9,056 nt of DNA from an uncultured Loktanella sp. (GTDB lineage: Bacteria; Pseudomonadota; Alphaproteobacteria; Rhodobacterales; Rhodobacteraceae), in NCBI GenBank assembly GCA_913061335.1, contig CAJXTP010000113.1:1-9056 (forward strand). Direction: 5' to 3'. The translations under genes and the position numbers were made by a program. Numbering within the stretch: position 1 is the first letter of the stretch; every line of letters starts with the position of its first letter. This document shows positions 6,928 through 9,056 of the stretch, in pieces. The notes under the pieces were generated by a model, which made no database searches, had not been told where the DNA came from, and saw nothing but the letters and a program-made list of their open reading frames with translations.

Positions 6928-7056
6928 GTGATATCCCTCATATGTTGTGCGTTGCACGGCGACGGCAAAACTGCCTAAACGGCCTGTGCAATAAAATTAT
7001 CGTTATCTGGCAGACGGCTGTTCGTATTTGCGATCAGACGACCTATGTTAAGTTGT
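6928..7056. promoter_or_regulatory. Divergent intergenic region between scpA and the DUF4174 gene
   Basis: This 129-bp gap must hold the promoters of both divergent genes. Toward scpA, GATAAT (7001-6996, - strand) is a fair -10 candidate, but no good -35 box is found at 16-18 bases. Toward the DUF4174 gene, TATGTT (7044-7049) lies 7 bases before the ATG at 7057, again without a convincing -35. A short inverted repeat, GGCAAAACTGCC, occupies 6964-6975. I found no paired TTTGCAAA half-sites, the motif I recall for the propionate regulator PccR. Assignments are tentative. Confidence 0.35.
6934..6939 (-). promoter_or_regulatory. Ribosome binding site of scpA
   Basis: GAGGGA on the - strand lies 6 bases before the ATG at 6927. 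It is the clearest Shine-Dalgarno in the window and settles the start of the mutase against the in-frame GTG at 6957. Confidence 0.75.
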
Positions 7057-7515
7057 ATGAAACGTATATTGATCAGCGCCCTCGTGGCGAGCATGGCCTC
7101 GGCCGTATCCGCAGAAACCGTGCTTGAGGCATGGACTGCTGACCGGACCCAGATTTTTGATGCAGCCGACATCACGCCTGCTGATTTTATCTGGCAAGCC
7201 CGTCCGTTGGTCATATTCGCCCAAAGCCCGCTGGACCCGATGTTCATTGAACAGCTCGACCTGTTGAACGACGGCATAGACGAGATGGCCGAGCGCGATG
7301 TGATTGTGATTGTCGATACCGATCCTGCAAACCCAAGCGCGCTGCGCACAGCGTTACGGCCTCGCGCGTTTATGCTAACACTTGTTGGCAAAGACGGACG
7401 CACTGCGCTGCGCAAGCCTGCCCCGTGGGACATTCGTGAACTGTCGCGCGCCATCGATAAAATACCAATGCGCCAACAAGAAATCATCGACCATCGTGCG
7501 CTGAGAGCCGAATAA
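7057..7515 (+). CDS. Secreted DUF4174 domain protein
   Basis: A 152-residue protein with a clear signal peptide (MKR, hydrophobic core 4-17, likely cleavage after VSA at A19). The mature domain has an aromatic RPLVIFAQSPLDP strand, the alternating pattern ERDVIVIVDTDP, then a RAFMLTLVGKDGRTALRKP strand-turn-strand. It ends with the segment I-D-K-I-P-M-R-Q-Q-E, which I associate with the DUF4174 family (a C-terminal 'MPMR..E' motif). Its biochemical role is not known. An ATG at 7045 is also in frame, but the ATG at 7057 gives a proper signal-peptide N-terminus with positive charges at 2-3. The gene is on the + strand between pccA and scpA on the - strand, so it breaks the transcription unit. 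Its stop is 4 bases from the stop of the convergent membrane-protein gene. Confidence 0.82.
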   Translation: MKRILISALVASMASAVSAETVLEAWTADRTQIFDAADITPADFIWQARPLVIFAQSPLDPMFIEQLDLLNDGIDEMAERDVIVIVDTDPANPSALRTALRPRAFMLTLVGKDGRTALRKPAPWDIRELSRAIDKIPMRQQEIIDHRALRAE

Positions 7516-7519
7516 TCCA

Positions 7520-7897
7520 TCAAATTTCGCGGTCCGAAGATTTGCGGATCATGATAAATGCCAGCGCAAACAGCGCCAGTGCGCCGACAATCGTTGCTCC
7601 TTGATTTGACATAAACGCGTTGGCCACAAGGCGGCCACACAGATACAATAAGCTGTAAATTGCGATCCCGCCGAACAGGAACGTCCGCATTGGGTCAATC
7701 GGGACACCGGCCATGCGGGCGACGGCCCAAAACCCCACAACCGCAACCATTGGCGTCAGCATCGCGACCATCGGCAGACCGCTATCCAAGCTGACGGTAT
7801 CAAGATCAACGACCCCCAACAGCGCCACAGTCGCAAGCACCAACCCTACAACGTAAGCCAAAATGCAGGTCAAAATCCGATGTTTCATTGAGGTCAT
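7520..7897 (-). CDS. Small integral membrane protein, function unknown
   Basis: A 125-residue hydrophobic protein with four likely transmembrane helices, at about 8-28, 40-62, 70-90 and 100-118. The turn between helices 2 and 3 carries ARMAGVPIDPMR, and the tail is charged (IRKSSDREI). Layout vaguely resembles four-helix ABZJ_00895-type proteins, but I would not assign the family without a search. It starts at ATG 7897, only 3 bases after the pccA stop, so it is almost certainly cotranscribed and perhaps translationally coupled. A second in-frame ATG at 7888 (MKHRIL) is equally plausible. GGAG lies 12 bases before the first ATG, inside the pccA end. It could be tied to propionyl-CoA metabolism only by position. 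Confidence 0.78.
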   Translation of the reverse strand: MTSMKHRILTCILAYVVGLVLATVALLGVVDLDTVSLDSGLPMVAMLTPMVAVVGFWAVARMAGVPIDPMRTFLFGGIAIYSLLYLCGRLVANAFMSNQGATIVGALALFALAFIMIRKSSDREI

Positions 7898-7900
7898 GGC

Positions 7901-9007
7901 TTATTCGAACTCCAGAATGATGTCATCGACCGCCAAACTGTCGCCCGCTGCCGCGTTCACTTTGGACACGATGCCTTTTTTCTCGGCGCGCAGGATATTC
8001 TCCATTTTCATAGCTTCCACGGTGCAAAGCGCTTGGCCGTCTTGGACCTCGTCACCCACGGCCACGTCTACTTTAACAATTAGACCAGGCATTGGGCACA
8101 GCAGCAGTTTGGACGTATCGGGCGGCATTTTTTCTGGCATCAGCGCGGCCAATTCGGCCTGACGCGGGGTGCGCACATGCACCTTAAGGTCCGCGCCACG
8201 ATACCGCACGCGGAACCCACCGGAAATTTTGCCGATTTTTATGACCAACGGCGTACCGCCAACGGTCATCCGTGCAAGCATGTCCCCCGGTGTCCAGTCG
8301 CCTTCAACACGGATCGTCTGACCCGCGAGAATGACATCAGCGCCCAGTTTATCCGCAACAATGACCGTATCAAACGATTGGCCTTGCACGGCGACATTCC
8401 AATCGGCACCAACATGGCGTTCATGGTTATCCATGCGTCCAGAAATACGCGTGCGGCGGATTTCGGCGACGCGGTGCATCGCCGAAGCAGCCGCCGCGAT
8501 GCGGATCAGGTCCGCGTCTGGAAGCGTAACACCTTGGAAACCATCAGGAAATTCTTCTTCGATGAACGCGGTGGTCATTGTGCCGGATATAAATTTCTCG
8601 TGGTCATAAACCGCCGCCAAGAACGGCAAGTTATGCCCGATGCCTTCGACTTCAAATGCATCCAAGGCTTGGCGCATTTCCTCGATTGCGGCAGCACGGT
8701 TCGGCGCCCATGTGCACAGTTTGGCGATCATAGGGTCGTAATACATGCTGATCTCGCCGCCCTCAAACACGCCAGTATCATTGCGCACCGCGCGCGTTGA
8801 CGTGGCTTCTTCGGCAGGCGGACGGTAACGGGACAAACGGCCAATGGACGGCAAGAACCCGCGATACGGGTCCTCGGCATACAGGCGGCTTTCCATCGCC
8901 CAGCCGTTGATTTTCAAGTCGTCCTGCGCGAATGGCAATGTCTCGCCGTAAGCCACGCGGATCATCTGTTCGACCAGATCAACGCCAGTGATCAGCTCGG
9001 TCACAGG
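7901..9007 (-). CDS. pccA: Propionyl-CoA carboxylase biotin-containing alpha subunit, 3' part (cut by contig end)
   Basis: The last 368 residues of the alpha subunit, which carboxylates its own biotin with ATP and bicarbonate; the beta subunit then passes the carboxyl group to propionyl-CoA. The fragment begins at PVTELITGVDLVEQM, inside the biotin-carboxylase signature (N-T-R-x-Q-V-E-H-P-V-T-E). It continues with WAMESRLYAEDP, VRNDTG (R75, matching the catalytic Arg of E. coli AccC) and YYDPMIAKL. A middle region that should bind the beta subunit follows, then the biotinyl domain with CPMPG and EAMKMEN. The biotinylated Lys is codon 8006-8008, 34 residues from the C-terminus, as expected. 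About 310 N-terminal residues are missing, including most of the ATP-grasp part. The frame continues to an ATG at 9037, but those 10 codons (MGSEMCIRDS) are adapter and must not be annotated. Linkage to scpA favours propionyl-CoA over other acyl-CoA substrates. Confidence 0.93.
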   Translation of the reverse strand, partial: PVTELITGVDLVEQMIRVAYGETLPFAQDDLKINGWAMESRLYAEDPYRGFLPSIGRLSRYRPPAEEATSTRAVRNDTGVFEGGEISMYYDPMIAKLCTWAPNRAAAIEEMRQALDAFEVEGIGHNLPFLAAVYDHEKFISGTMTTAFIEEEFPDGFQGVTLPDADLIRIAAAASAMHRVAEIRRTRISGRMDNHERHVGADWNVAVQGQSFDTVIVADKLGADVILAGQTIRVEGDWTPGDMLARMTVGGTPLVIKIGKISGGFRVRYRGADLKVHVRTPRQAELAALMPEKMPPDTSKLLLCPMPGLIVKVDVAVGDEVQDGQALCTVEAMKMENILRAEKKGIVSKVNAAAGDSLAVDDIILEFE

Positions 9008-9008
9008 G

Positions 9009-9056
9009 CTGTCTCTTATACACATCTCCGAGCCCACGAGACCTCTCTACATCTCG
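9009..9056. other. Nextera adapter read-through with i7 index (not genomic)
   Basis: Bases 9009-9027 are the reverse-complement Tn5 mosaic end (CTGTCTCTTATACACATCT). Bases 9028-9042 are the Nextera read-2 adapter (CCGAGCCCACGAGAC). Bases 9043-9050 are an 8-base i7 index, CTCTCTAC, which I recall as N707. Bases 9051-9056 (ATCTCG) are the start of the P7 flow-cell primer. The contig was assembled from reads whose adapters were not trimmed. The true genomic end is at about 9008. Confidence 0.98.

Noticed and set aside
6975..7640. 221-codon open frame on the - strand opposite the DUF4174 gene
   Set aside because: It is Ser/Arg-rich without motifs and overlaps the signal-peptide-bearing DUF4174 gene and part of the membrane-protein gene. 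It is best read as a shadow.

Overview
The window is a short-read contig from an alphaproteobacterium, most likely a marine Rhodobacterales (Roseobacter-type) bacterium. That call rests on my recognition of several proteins: the Ppx/GppA protein, the TerB-DnaJ chaperone, the 118-residue secreted protein and the propionyl-CoA carboxylase/methylmalonyl-CoA mutase neighbourhood. I could not run a search. Both ends are synthetic. Bases 1-19 are a Tn5/Nextera mosaic end. Bases 9009-9056 are the reverse mosaic end, the Nextera read-2 adapter, an 8-base i7 index (CTCTCTAC, which I recall as N707) and the start of the flow-cell primer. Genomic sequence runs only from about 20 to 9008.

Layout. From the left, an exopolyphosphatase-type gene (ppx/gppA, + strand) meets a small secreted-protein gene (- strand) tail to tail, with overlapping stop codons. 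To the right is a compact five-gene run on the - strand, transcribed from about 6927 down to 1968: methylmalonyl-CoA mutase (scpA/mcm), a VOC/glyoxalase-like protein, a GNAT acetyltransferase, a TerB/J-domain co-chaperone and an endonuclease/exonuclease/phosphatase-fold protein. Two of its junctions are 4-base start/stop overlaps. The secreted-protein gene follows in the same direction but appears to have its own promoter, possibly giving a leaderless mRNA. A 129-bp gap separates scpA from a divergent DUF4174 secreted-protein gene (+). That gene is tail to tail with a small four-helix membrane protein (-), which lies 3 bp downstream of the 3' part of pccA, the biotin-carrying subunit of propionyl-CoA carboxylase (-), cut by the right contig end.

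Function. pccA and scpA belong to one pathway: propionyl-CoA is carboxylated to methylmalonyl-CoA, which the B12-dependent mutase rearranges to succinyl-CoA after epimerisation by an enzyme not seen here. The other genes look like housekeeping or poorly characterised passengers. No RNA gene, CRISPR array, insertion sequence, phage gene or defence system is visible, and I found no convincing undescribed system. The most useful observations are the adapter ends, which create a false N-terminus on PccA, the candidate leaderless promoter, and an 18-residue helical repeat in the small secreted protein.
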